This document shows, in pieces, positions 55,248 through 64,000 of a stretch of DNA of 64,000 nt. The notes under the pieces were generated by a model. It did not search any database and was not told where the DNA came from. It saw nothing but the letters and a program-made list of their open reading frames with translations. The stretch is from Hygrocybe punicea (Eukaryota; Basidiomycota; Agaricomycetes; Agaricales; Hygrophoraceae). Each line of letters begins with the position of its first letter. Within the stretch, counting starts at the first letter, position 1. Position numbers and translations under genes: made by a program. The DNA lies in NCBI GenBank assembly GCA_963556145.1, contig OY744472.1:4712001-4776000 (forward strand), written 5' to 3'.

Positions 55248-56723
55248 TGTCACGACTAGCGGTTGTGTGATGGATCGGTGGGTCAAACGGTTGCACGATG
55301 TCGGCGATAATAGAGTTTTATGTTCGAGGGTCTTTCTTATGAGAGTGATGGTATGATTCGTAAAGGTAGGGTCTCAGGGATAAGGTTCGGGTGATGGGGT
55401 TGAGTGAAGTTTGTTACGTCTAGTACAACTGCTAGGAGAAATACAAGGGGTCAAAGTTAGGGATCTACGTGCCTCTTGCTCGACATCTTTTATACCCTTC
55501 GTCCCCTCCCGCAGCCTCTATGAGTCGTATGAGCATCGACTCACTTTTAGTCATCCTGTGAGCAGACGCATCAGCCCTGCCGCGATGCCCTTCATTCGTC
55601 ATCACCGGAACTGCGATGCCAGCACGTCCCGCGGTTACGTGGCATCAGCCTGATGTGTCATGGGTGGGTCCGCAAGGGGATGCGTCACCTCAGCGGCCTG
55701 ACTCGTTGTATGATTCGGTCTTTGACAGGTGTGGGTGGTGATGGTGAGGGTGGGGTGTCTATTGTCTTTGTGTGAATGATGGGAAGAATGGTGTCGTCTG
55801 ATGGAAAGTGGAGTTTGAATGTCTGGTCACGTGCGGGTCTTGCTGGTGGTTGCCGGTGGACCGTTCTTGGTGATAGGGTCTCCTTGGTTGTGTATAAAGC
55901 TTGGTGATTTCTGCGTGCTTGTCCTGTAGAAATGCGATGTGTCTCCACCCTTATCACCAAGTCACTTTCTTCAAGGCTTCTTCGCTCTTCTCCCCAACCC
56001 CAGTTATCAAGGTTAATTGTTATATGTTCCACCACCTCATTCAGCTCTCGGCTTCTGATCGGGATCTCTATTGGGCTCTGGGTCGGTGTTTCGCTTGCGG
56101 GAAGGCGAGGCATCGCATGGAGTGTTGCCCGCTGGTTAAGGTACACAAGGTCCTTCTGTGCCAGCTACTGGCCGACCCGTACCGTGAGTGTTCTGGTCGG
56201 TGGATCATCTAGAGTCTTATGACCGAGTCTTTGTTCTAGAATTGGATGATGCGTGGAGGTCGGAGGAGTCATCCCCCGAGATACTGCCGCTAGTCACAGT
56301 GAGCTGGGGCTCATCGTCCGAGGACCTGAGGGGTCCTTCTCTGGAGCCGGTTGGGGACTTGACTTATCGTGAGTCTGGTCTCTCACTGCCATTCGGGGTA
56401 GCATCAAGGTTTATGGTCGTTTGTCGCACAGCGATCGAGAGATCTTTGGAAAGAGAGGTTGAGCGGTTCCTGGATGACATGCGCATCCAGTTGCAAGAGT
56501 CGGGGTCGTCGGTCTCGGATGTGATTACTGTAGAATAGTGTAATCGCGTCATCTGTACTTGTATTTGGTCTGGTGCCCCTTCCAGGGGTTTGTAAATGTA
56601 ATGTCTCCTCCGCTCTGCAGGGTGTGTGAATCGTAAGGGTTTGTCCGACAATCTGTCAAAGATCGTCATGAAAATAAGTGGTATCTGAGGAAAAATGTAT
56701 GGGGGTGACGTATTTTCATGACA
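55248..56723. mobile_element. 1476-bp insert with TGTCA/TGACA ends and 5-bp TSD, containing a CCHC knuckle frame
   Basis: It starts TGTCACGACTAG and ends TTTTCATGACA, flanked by tgtcc on both sides (55243-55247, 56724-56728). The homologous site in elements A and B is uninterrupted. TG...CA ends and a 5-bp TSD suggest a solo LTR, but a plus-strand frame (55901-56212) contains the zinc knuckle CFACGKARHRMECC, unusual for an LTR. No internal direct repeat was seen. It is either a solo LTR with coding content or a small unclassified element. Confidence 0.65.
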
Positions 56724-56773
56724 TGTCCCCAGTATGTGCCTTTTCCGCCATGCTCGTGTGTTGTTGCTTTTTC

Positions 56774-58141
56774 TCATCCTGCCTTTCGATGTTCCGCCTG
56801 GCAGGACCATCCCTCCCATTTCGGTTCTCTCCTGCGAGGATCTCCGCGATTTGGGATGGCAGAGGCCATGCTCGGCCGTCGTAGCGTGTTTGGTGGTTGT
56901 TGGAAGCGTGGTATGGTGTGGGGAGTGAGATGCTCGTGTTGGGGGTTTGGTTTTGGGTCAGGGTAGACGGGGATGGTGGGTCGAGACGGTGTAGGTGTGG
57001 GACATTCACGTTGGGAGGTGGCGTGGATGGGGATGGCTGTGGCGTGTTCAGCCCAGTCGAGACGCGTAGGTGGTAGCATGGGTGCGGGCAAATTCGCTGG
57101 GCTGGCGCTAGACACGTGGGGAGGGCTGCGGATGGCCTCTCGTCGGCCTGCCTCATTGTCTCTGTGCCTTTTCGCTATCTCCTGCACCATGTTCATCGTT
57201 GTCTTCCCCGGTACGTCGTTTGCTATATTCGCCTTGGCCATTTTCTCCTCCTCGAACCTCACGTATGGGTGGGCGTTTGTTTCGACGCTGTTGGGCTTTG
57301 GCGTTCGCACTTGCGGCATCTGGACAGCGGCATCGTGACTTGCTGTGAGTTTGGGCAAGTGTGGGCCTGTGGGGCAGGCAGATGGGGCCGGAATGGGGCC
57401 TGGGGCACAAATGGACGTGTTTTGCTGTGCAAGTGGATGGGTCTGGTTGGGTGGTGGGACGCGGAAGGTGGCAGTTGGGTTTGGGGCGCGTTCTGACGTG
57501 TTTTGCAGCGAGGGTGGTGGGTCTGCTGGCGTGGGCGTTGGGATGGAGCTTGGGATGCGCTCGGGCGCATTTTCCAGTGGGGATGGGGCCATTTGGGTGG
57601 GCAATAATGACGTGGCATGCTCGGGCGCAAATGTCGACATTTTTGGTGGAGGTGGGCACGCTGTGGTGTGCTGGGGCGCATTTTCGCGCGTGGATAGGGC
57701 CGTTTGGATGCTTGGGTTGGGGTATTTTGGTGGGAGCTCGCAGCTGCACTCTGCTCCGGGGTGCTTGGGGTTGGGGGTGGCGAGAGCCGTGGGCACTGGG
57801 GATCTGCGTCCGCGCTCGCTTTGGAGGTGGTTGGTACTGTGGGACGGCGGTGGTGGTGAGTTTCGGGGCCTGTACATCGTTTTTGGCTTGACACGGTTGG
57901 AACTAACGAGGTGGTGCAACGGGGCTGTTGAATGTTCACGTTCGGAGGTGCCAGGTGGTGTTTGAGTGGCGTTGCCGGGCACCGGGGCAGTGAGCATCGT
58001 GGTTGCTCTCATTGGGGTCCACGTCGCTGTGGGCTGCATGTGGTTGGCGTGGGCCATTGGTGGTGTGGTTTGTGGTTTGTTTTTTGTATTGGTTTTCCGC
58101 CGCGTTTTTTCCTTCTTCACTCGTTTCTTTTTAGTAGTCAT
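56774..58141 (-). pseudogene. Pro-rich ORF of element C, N-terminal part
   Basis: The ATG at 58141 (MTTKKKRVKKEKTRRKTNTK) leads an open frame of about 455 codons without stops to the insert boundary region. Compared with element B it carries an extra charged block (EEKMAKANIANDVPG, EIAKRHRDNEAGRREAI) near the C-terminal end, so copies differ by segment gain or loss as well as by point mutation. Confidence 0.65.
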
Positions 58142-58363
58142 TTGTGTAGATTGAGAGAATGAAAATGTTTGATGCTCGGAAAATGGTTCGGTGCTCTGAA
58201 AATTACTTGGGGTTCGGGAAACTGCTTGGTGTGCTGTGCTCTGTGCTCTGTGCTCGGTATGCGTAAAATCGCTGGGGTGCTGAAAATTCACTGGAGATCG
58301 CAGGAAGTCACTGAAAATTGCTGAAGACTGAAGCTGTGTTCGAATCCACTCTCATCACCATGT

Positions 58364-58518
58364 TGGAGTGGTATGGAGGTACTGCTCCGAGGGCTAGCTG
58401 GAGAGTCTCGCTGGAGAGCCAGCGAGGAAGGCTTGATTGGGACTAACTACTGACAGGGATCTGTCTACAACGAACCGTGGGAGCCTCATCACGTGACCAG
58501 GCACTCGCTACCACTCCA
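58364..58518 (-). repeat. 5' LTR of element C
   Basis: 155 bp, partner of 54397-54551. Confidence 0.85.
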
Positions 58519-58801
58519 ACGCGACGATGTACCATGCACCCACCAACCCCCCAGACCTACGCCAACTCGTTTTACGGCCCTACACACCCGCTTCCAGCAC
58601 CATCAACCACCCCCATGCAACCACTGACCATTCCAATGCAAATAGCCCACCCCGCTCCACCATACCCCATTTATACATGCACAGCCCCATGGCCCAACCC
58701 CCCACACATCTGTGCACCACCCCAACAACCTTTCTATGCAATACAATGACCCCCAACCATGAACTCGACGACACGAGCCCATCCGCCGCACCCCCATGGT
58801 C

Positions 58802-58991
58802 TAGTGTTGCCACGACTATAGTTGGTCACTTTTCTTTTCTCTGCTCTACTGCCTTCAATAAAATACATAAAAATATAAAGAAAATTTCGAGGGGTAGCCT
58901 CTACATAGGTCTTGAGTTAGTACACTTAAACCTTTCTGTAATATGTAACCCATCATTGGATAAGTGACCAACTATAGTCGTGGCAACACTA
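58802..58991. mobile_element. 190-bp hAT-type MITE with perfect 30-bp TIR
   Basis: The ends TAGTGTTGCCACGACTATAG are perfectly inverted over about 30 bp, with 8-bp TSD ccatggtc (58794-58801, 58992-58999). The first ten bases equal the ends of E0-E2, so the same transposase could serve both. Confidence 0.9.
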
Positions 58992-59393
58992 CCATGGTCA
59001 TGTTCCCCATGGCCCCACCAACGCAACACATCACGACAGCCGTACCCCAAACGAACGCGTTCATGGCCCCGCCCATGGATTGTATGGTGGCCCCACTCCC
59101 CCTCGCATCCACCTGTGGCCAACCACCCACCCACCAACCCCATGCCGTCTTGTTCCGCTTTTTTCTCCATATCATACCACTATTTCTACACCTTTTTTTC
59201 ACCATGACCCACCATTGTTAGATCCATCTGGGGTCGACTAGTTTACACCTGCTTTTCTTTGCATGCTTTGCATTCCCTTTCTGTTTCCTGCTTTTCTTTT
59301 TTGTCCTTTCAGTCTCCTCAGCCTGCTTCTGTTCTTTTGTTTTGCTTGTCTTTTGCTAGTGACGAGGGCATCGCTACAGAGAAGGGGGGCACT

Positions 59394-59540
59394 TAAAGTG
59401 GTTGTACCTGACAGATCACGTGACTAGCCCTTAGTCAGTAGCACTTCCAGATGTAGTAGGACAGTTCATCATCTGAGACCATCCCATCCACCACCCAGAT
59501 CCAGTGAGAGCACCCTGAGAGGTCCCTCCGGACCTCTCCA
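59394..59540 (+). repeat. Right LTR of element D
   Basis: 147 bp, partner of 53479-53625, followed by the TSD ccat. Confidence 0.8.
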
Positions 59541-59544
59541 CCAT

Positions 59545-60143
59545 CGACATGGATTGCAAGGTTGGTGTGCCTTCTGGTAATGCCATTCTCATGTCGTACC
59601 GGGCCAGGAGGTCTAACAGAAGTCCCACTGTGTCGAGGTTAGCATTAGTGAAGAGATGGTTATTGCGTTCTTTGTCCCAGAGCAGGTGATGGTGATTGAA
59701 GTCCCCTGCCAGGATGTAGTGAACTGGGGTCTGGGCTGGGGCTTGAGCTGTTGCACTGCTGAGGTATCGTCACAGTGTTGATATATTGTTGTTGTTGTTG
59801 CAGTCGTTGTATATGTTGACGATTCTGATAATCCCAAAATCCCCTATTATCTCCACCACCATGATATCCTGTGAGTCGATCAGTATCGGGGACCACGAGT
59901 CAGATTGTAGCCGTCTGTTGACTAGCATTATTGATCGGGTGTGGCAGGTCGCATGCATGTCATGGTGTCCCGGGGGATATATCACTGTGTAGTAAATGTT
60001 GGCTCTCGAGAGCCCCTTGAAATTGAAGTATGGTTCCTGTATAAGGGTGGAATTGTAGTTAGTTTTGATTGAGTCTAGCATGTTGTGCTGGGCTATGAGC
60101 GATTTGTTGACATTCTGCTGCCATAAGGTCAGCGGTTTCGGTG
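59545..60143 (-). pseudogene. LINE 2 ORF2: N-terminal endonuclease part
   Basis: It reads LTLWQQNVNKSLIAQHNML, LIQEPYFNFKGLSRANIYYT, then after frameshifts RYDMRMALPEGTPTLQ, colinear with the LINE 1 endonuclease. The start codon (62181, ATGA overlap with the ORF1 stop) lies beyond the E2 insertion. Element D interrupts it at 59544. Confidence 0.8.
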
Positions 60144-60559
60144 TAGTGTTGCCGTAGTTTGGTTCTGAACCGAGCCAAACCTGGTTCAAACCCCGAACCG
60201 AACCTGGGGTTCAGTCTAAGTTCAGGGTTTCGAGGCTGGCTGGATTTCCTGAACGGCTCCAAACCACATCCAAACCGTGAACGCAGATATTTTTAAGGTA
60301 TTTATTTCATTTGTTTTTCGTATTTCTTTACTTACTTTTTTGTGTTAAACAGTATCATGTGACCATTACACAAAGGTTTCTTCACCAACAACAACAACGC
60401 AAGGCCAATGAATGCGACACAATGTCGCGTTCATGGACACAGGTAAGTCTCATCACTTATCTTAACTTTACTCATATTATCTGTTACAGGAAACTCGACT
60501 GCAAGCACACCACCACGGCACAAAATGGATCCCAACGCCAATGCAATTCCAATGGACGC

Positions 60560-60824
60560 AGGACAGCCGCAACACCACCACCACCACCACCACCAGCGGT
60601 GGCAATGGCAATGGCAATGGCAATGTCAACAATGATGATGGCAACGGCAACAGCAACAACAATGACGGCAATGGCCAGCAGCAGCAGCAGCAGCAATGCC
60701 AGCAGCAGCAGCCATGGCAGCAACACCACCCATGGGACAGCCGCAACACCACCACCACCACCACCACCACCAGCGGTGGCAACAGCACCAGCAACAGCAG
60801 CAGCAGCACCGGCAGCAACTGCAA

Positions 60825-60856
<32 letters not shown>

Positions 60857-60940
60857 GCAGCAACGGCAGCAGCAGCAGTGGCAGCAGCAGTGCCAGCACC
60901 AGTGCCAGCAGCAGCAACGCCGGCAATGCCAGGCAGGGAC
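60560..60940. repeat. CAC/CAG/CAA triplet-repeat block of E2
   Basis: Poly-His/Gln/Ser/Thr frames on the plus strand and poly-Cys/Leu/Val frames on the minus strand. It is the counterpart of 100-595 and 34060-34450. Confidence 0.8.
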
Positions 60941-61008
60941 CATGGGACAAGACCCCCCATCCCTCCACATCCCTTGGGGACACCAGAGGGCTCCCCCACA
61001 CCCATCTA

Positions 61009-61060
61009 CCTCGCGATATGCAGCGCCATATCTATTGATATGTGCCTGCCATTCATGAGG
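61009..61060. repeat. 52-bp palindromic unit, copy P13
   Basis: Ends cctcgcgat/ttcatgagg, core atatctattgatat, a CpG-depleted version of P7. Confidence 0.7.
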
Positions 61061-61089
61061 AGAACAGAGCTCATGGGAGCCCACCTCGG

Positions 61090-61985
61090 TGTAGATGCGG
61101 GTTCTTGGTGGCTTCGGAACTATATAAAGAAATATGATCCTAACCAAGGGGTAGTCAGCGTAGAAGTGACTGTGGATAAGTCAGTGTCGGGAATAGTAGT
61201 AAAAGTAAAGGAATGTAAGTAAAAATAAAGCCGCCGCGTAAAACTGGACTAATAACGACGAAGCCAGCAATGAACGGAGTGAAAACAGACAAATAATAAA
61301 GAACCCGACGATGCCGACGATGTCGGGTATGGCGGGTCGGGTCGGGTCGGGTCAGAAACGATGAACGAATATACGGAAACAACGATAAAGACGACGAAGT
61401 GAACTATAAAAAGCTAAGGATCTACGTGGACGAGCATTTGAAGGGATTAAAAGGCGATTCTGACTAAAGGGAAACGGGGACTAAGGGTATATTATTTTGT
61501 ACGGTCGTCGGGGACCGTTTTTATAGTACAGGAAACAGTAATCTACTTTCGGACGTGTCTACTTCGGCCGATGGTAAGCTACAAAGAAAGGTTGGAATGG
61601 GGATGTGGAAAGGGGGGTTGCAAAGCAACGAAGACAGGAAATGGAGGGGAAAACGAATATGCAAGGAAAAGATCTAGAAAGTCCTACATATCTCCGAAAG
61701 GACGATGGGATGCATAAATAAGGTAAATCCGAAGTCGGGGATTGAGTCCGAAGAGATCCATCTCCTGGAATTGGAACTCCGAGGCGTTTGAGGCTGACGG
61801 ATTTAGCCCAAAAGCGGCCGTCACAAAGCGGCATGTGTCGGGTTACGTCGGTCACGTCGGGTCACGTCACGTCACGTCACGTCGGGTTACGTCGGGTTCG
61901 AATGCAAGTCGAATGGCGGCAACGGGTTGGTCCGGATTCGTGATATATCGATGATACGGACTCAGAGGGACGTCAACCCTCTACA
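61090..61985 (-). repeat. Solo LTR (896 bp) of a Gypsy relative
   Basis: TGTAGATGC...CCTCTACA with 4-bp TSD tcgg (61086-61089, 61986-61989). It splits the cacctcggtctggg sequence seen uninterrupted in E1. Stretches such as gtcagcgtagaagtgact and ccctctaca match the Gypsy LTRs at 7881 and 16893, so it comes from a related family that left by LTR-LTR recombination. The orientation is by analogy with those LTRs. Confidence 0.8.
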
Positions 61986-62177
61986 TCGGTCTGGGTCAGA
62001 CCGCATCTGAACCCAGACCGAACGTGGTGAGACGGTTCAATGCCATCTGGGTCCAGGTTCGGCCATGCGCCAAACCAGACCCGAAGTTCAGTTCGCAGTT
62101 CCACCAAAAAGGGTCGGAACCGGACCGAACTGAGCTTCGGCAACACTATTTCAGTGAGTTGGGAATGGAGGTGGAGG

Positions 62178-63732
62178 TCATGCATAAAGTTCCTCCGTTG
62201 AGGGTGAGTGGATGGGGTGTTGTTGTTGGTGCTGGTGGTGATGTTGAGGTTGGGACAGGCATGGTGTGATTGTTCGCGGTGCTGCAGTCGTCATGTCTGG
62301 GTGGGTGGATGTCTGTGTCATGATGTGGGTGGGGCCTTCCAGTGGTTCGTCAGCCCACCATCCTCCAGAGGTAGGTGGCGCCGGTCTATCTGTCCAGTAG
62401 GTGTGTAGCGTTTGTTGGGCAGACTGTAGGACCGCCCTTTGGTTGCGTCGGTCATTAGCTGGTGCTGGCGCTGTTTGTTGCTGTCCAGCTCCTGTGTAGC
62501 CTCTGCTGTGGGGTCCCTGATTGTCCCGTCCTTCTCTGCTCTGCTCGTGCCATTCGTCCATGTGTTGTGCATTGTTCATAGGTGCGTCGTTTCTCCATGC
62601 CGTGTCGAAAGTGTTCCGCATGGGGTCGATATCTATTCTGCCCCACATGCTGGGGTCATTGGTGGGGAAAAGTCTGTACTTAGTGTCCGGGTCTCGATCG
62701 TGCGCCCGTTGGAGGCGTTCCCTAAAAACCTGGCATTGCCAATCCGCAGCACCGTGCCCACATTCTTGACAGTTGGCGCATTTCATCTCCCCGGTGCCGC
62801 AAAGTTGGTCTGCTGCGCGGTGGAACCCTGCACAGTGGGCGCATACATCATGGATGGATTTGCACTCCTTCACGATGTGGCTGAATTTCTGGCACTTCAT
62901 GCATCTCCGTGGATCCATCAGCACTTTCTTCGTCCTGCATTGCTTGCCCTCTATGAAAATGCCATATTTCAATGCATGGTTCGCAGCCTCTCTCATGCTG
63001 AAGCCCACTGTCAAAAATGCAAAGTGCTGTCCCTCTCGACGAAGGTGGGTTGGCTTGATCCAACGTGCCTCATATCCATACCACAATCTGTCTGTCCAAC
63101 GTGTTCCCCTTCGCTATCAGCGCTGCGTGTTCCGGTGGGATCTGTGTGGTGGTTCTTGCAACCGATGCGAAAGTGGGTGTGCCATTATCACTGGGTCATT
63201 CCCGGTTGGAGGTCGCTTCTGCCGCCTTGAGCGTGCTCTTAGTGCGAGTTGTGAGTTCGTTCAAATTAGCGTGGAGGTCGTCCAATGTGTTCATCATTAG
63301 GGTTGTTGCCCCCCGCAGCGCCTCCTCCTGCTTTTCACTAGCTTGTGTTGCTGCCGCGATCGTTTCAGCTGCCATAGTCAGCTTGGGGTGTATGAGCTCA
63401 TCTATCTTCTTGTCCATTTTCACAACCGTCTCATTGGCCATCGTGTCCAAGCCTATCTCTTCTAGGATGAATGCTAAGGCCCTGAGGGTGTTGACTGCGG
63501 GCCTCAGCAGCTTGGCTATACCTGCTGCCACCTGTAGCAAAACATACACTAGTCTCTGCATGGTGACCTTTTCCCCTTGTGTGATGTACATGTCTTGTAT
63601 CAGGGCTGCCCTGGCATCTTTCACGTTGAGCACGTCAGTGAGGACACCTGTGGCATCAGCCAGCTCATCCCTGGTTAGTCTGGTCGCATGTTTGTCTAGA
63701 TTACCTTCCAAGGTCCGGTTTTTCGAAGTCAT
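62178..63732 (-). pseudogene. LINE 2 ORF1 with internal deletion
   Basis: The N-terminal part 63732-63196 (MTSKNRTLEGNLDKHATRL) and C-terminal part 63086-62178 are separated by a stop and a frameshift. The joining sequence (IPPEHAALIAKGNTLDRQI) skips directly to ARWIKPTHLRREGQ, so roughly 130 residues present in LINE 1 are missing. Knuckles CMKCQKFSHIVKEC, CAHCAGFHRAADQLC and CANCQECGHGAADWQC are kept. The stop TGA (62178-62180) overlaps the ORF2 ATG (62181) as ATGA, as in LINE 1. Confidence 0.85.
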
Positions 63733-63895
63733 AGTTTATAACGTGTCTTAAAGGTCTATCAGATAGGGACTAAACTATCATAGTGCTCGTTTTATTATAT
63801 ATGGGAGGTGTGGAGCCGCCGCTCAGGTTGCCTTTGTTGGGGTCCTGGTCGGGGTGCCACGTGGTGTGTTGCCAAGAGAGTCCATTCTTATTCTT

Positions 63896-64000
63896 ATTTG
63901 GCAATGGCAGGTCTTGAGGACAGGGATCAGTCTACTTGGGGGTGGGATTGGAGAGGACATGATGGGTTATGGGAGTTTTACTGGAGGTATGTATAGAGTT
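63896..64000. other. Flank right of LINE 2
   Basis: The locus that LINE 2 entered resumes here (atttggcaatggcaggtc...). Too short to classify. Confidence 0.4.

Larger units (their letters stand above)
54397..58518 (-). mobile_element. Short-LTR element C, interrupted
   Basis: LTRs 54397-54551 and 58364-58518 (155 bp) with 4-bp TSD acgc (54393-54396, 58519-58522). The tRNA-type PBS lies at 58338-58360 (minus). The ORF is on the minus strand, split by the insert at 55248-56723. Confidence 0.85.
53479..59540 (+). mobile_element. Short-LTR element D, related family, host of element C
   Basis: LTRs 53479-53625 and 59394-59540 (147 bp, start AGTGGTTGTACCTGACAG after the first bases) are flanked by the 4-bp TSD ccat (53475-53478, 59541-59544). 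The PBS TGGTGATGAGAGTGTGATT (53628 on) is a variant of the A/B/C site. The internal Pro-rich ORF ends DPSGVD (59221-59241), like the other family, and is followed by gacgagggcatcgct and a purine tract. Inside it are element C (54397-58518) and a MITE (58802-58991). Confidence 0.8.
60144..62148. mobile_element. Non-autonomous hAT-like element E2
   Basis: The ends TAGTGTTGCCG (60144) and CGGCAACACTA (62138-62148) are flanked by tttcggtg and tttcagtg (8 bp, one transition). It is inserted at the ORF1/ORF2 junction of LINE 2. The layout is as in E1: intron-like gtaagtctc...ctgttacag (about 60444-60489), triplet-repeat block, palindrome P13 and GGTTC-rich end, plus a solo LTR at 61090-61985. It lacks the hairpin of E1. 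Confidence 0.83.
44198..63884 (-). mobile_element. LINE 2: homologous non-LTR element on the minus strand, broken by five insertions
   Basis: The 5' end (63884, tggactctcttggcaac...ccacgtggcacc) matches the LINE 1 start. The 3' tail (minus: ggagaataaactaggatt followed by a poly-A-rich run at 44219-44198) matches the LINE 1 tail. The 11-bp TSD is ttcttattctt (44187-44197, 63885-63895). LINE sequence remains in 44198-44691, 50038-52324, 52645-53474, 59545-60143 and 62149-63884. Insertions: E3 (44692-50029), a MITE (52325-52644), short-LTR element D (53479-59540) and E2 (60144-62148); nested within these are elements B and C, a 1.5-kb insert, a MITE and a solo LTR. Confidence 0.88.

Overview
This is transposon-dense fungal DNA, most likely from a mushroom-forming basidiomycete (Agaricomycetes). 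The evidence is short GT-AG introns of about 50 nt, a basidiomycete-style TET/JBP-like dioxygenase remnant, Ty3/Gypsy elements, two LINEs with CCHC ORF1 proteins, and a FAR1-type Mutator-like (MULE) transposase with a Ulp1 protease domain. Genus cannot be told from the sequence. I found no convincing intact host gene, no tRNA or rRNA gene and no bacterial feature. The window is a stack of insertions within insertions, most of them dated relative to each other by target-site duplications (TSDs) that can be read directly.

Left third (1-28,000). The end of a non-autonomous hAT-like element (1-860) is followed by unrecognised minus-strand exon-like ORFs and a decayed TET/JBP-like 2OG-Fe(II) dioxygenase gene (about 3,640-5,091, minus). 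That locus is split by a 22.3-kb block (5,100-27,384) with hAT-type ends and the 8-bp TSD TCCAGGAG. Nested inside is a MULE (5,267-26,513) whose single minus-strand reading frame joins a Ulp1-like cysteine protease, a FAR1-type zinc finger, a MULE DDE transposase, a SWIM finger and a CCHC knuckle. That gene is in turn split by a short-LTR element (7,514-19,813), which itself holds a Ty3/Gypsy retrotransposon (7,881-17,675, minus). The Gypsy element carries an intact three-exon antisense gene with a Zn2Cys6-spaced cysteine cluster.

Middle (28,000-44,190). Remnants of two genes (one with WD40 features) precede a pair of inverted repeats 13 kb apart (30,539-43,567). Between them are a non-autonomous hAT-like element (32,822-34,761) containing a 792-bp hairpin MITE, a long purine tract, and a LINE (35,808-42,290, plus) inserted in that tract with an 11-bp TSD.

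Right third (44,198-63,884). A second copy of the same LINE family lies on the minus strand with its own 11-bp TSD. It has been broken by five independent insertions: a hAT-like element holding a short-LTR element, a small hAT MITE, another short-LTR element (which holds a third short-LTR element, a 1.5-kb TGTCA/TGACA-ended insert and a perfect-TIR MITE), and a hAT-like element holding a solo LTR.

Common threads. In-frame stops in unrelated families are repeatedly TGA where the sister copy or family has arginine (CGA), and two catalytic Asp codons have become Asn. This is the footprint expected of cytosine methylation and deamination or a RIP-like process. A ~52-bp palindrome with ends CCTCGCGAA/TTCGCGAGG and core CGTCAATTGACG recurs at least 12 times in different elements and is the most unusual unexplained signal in the window.
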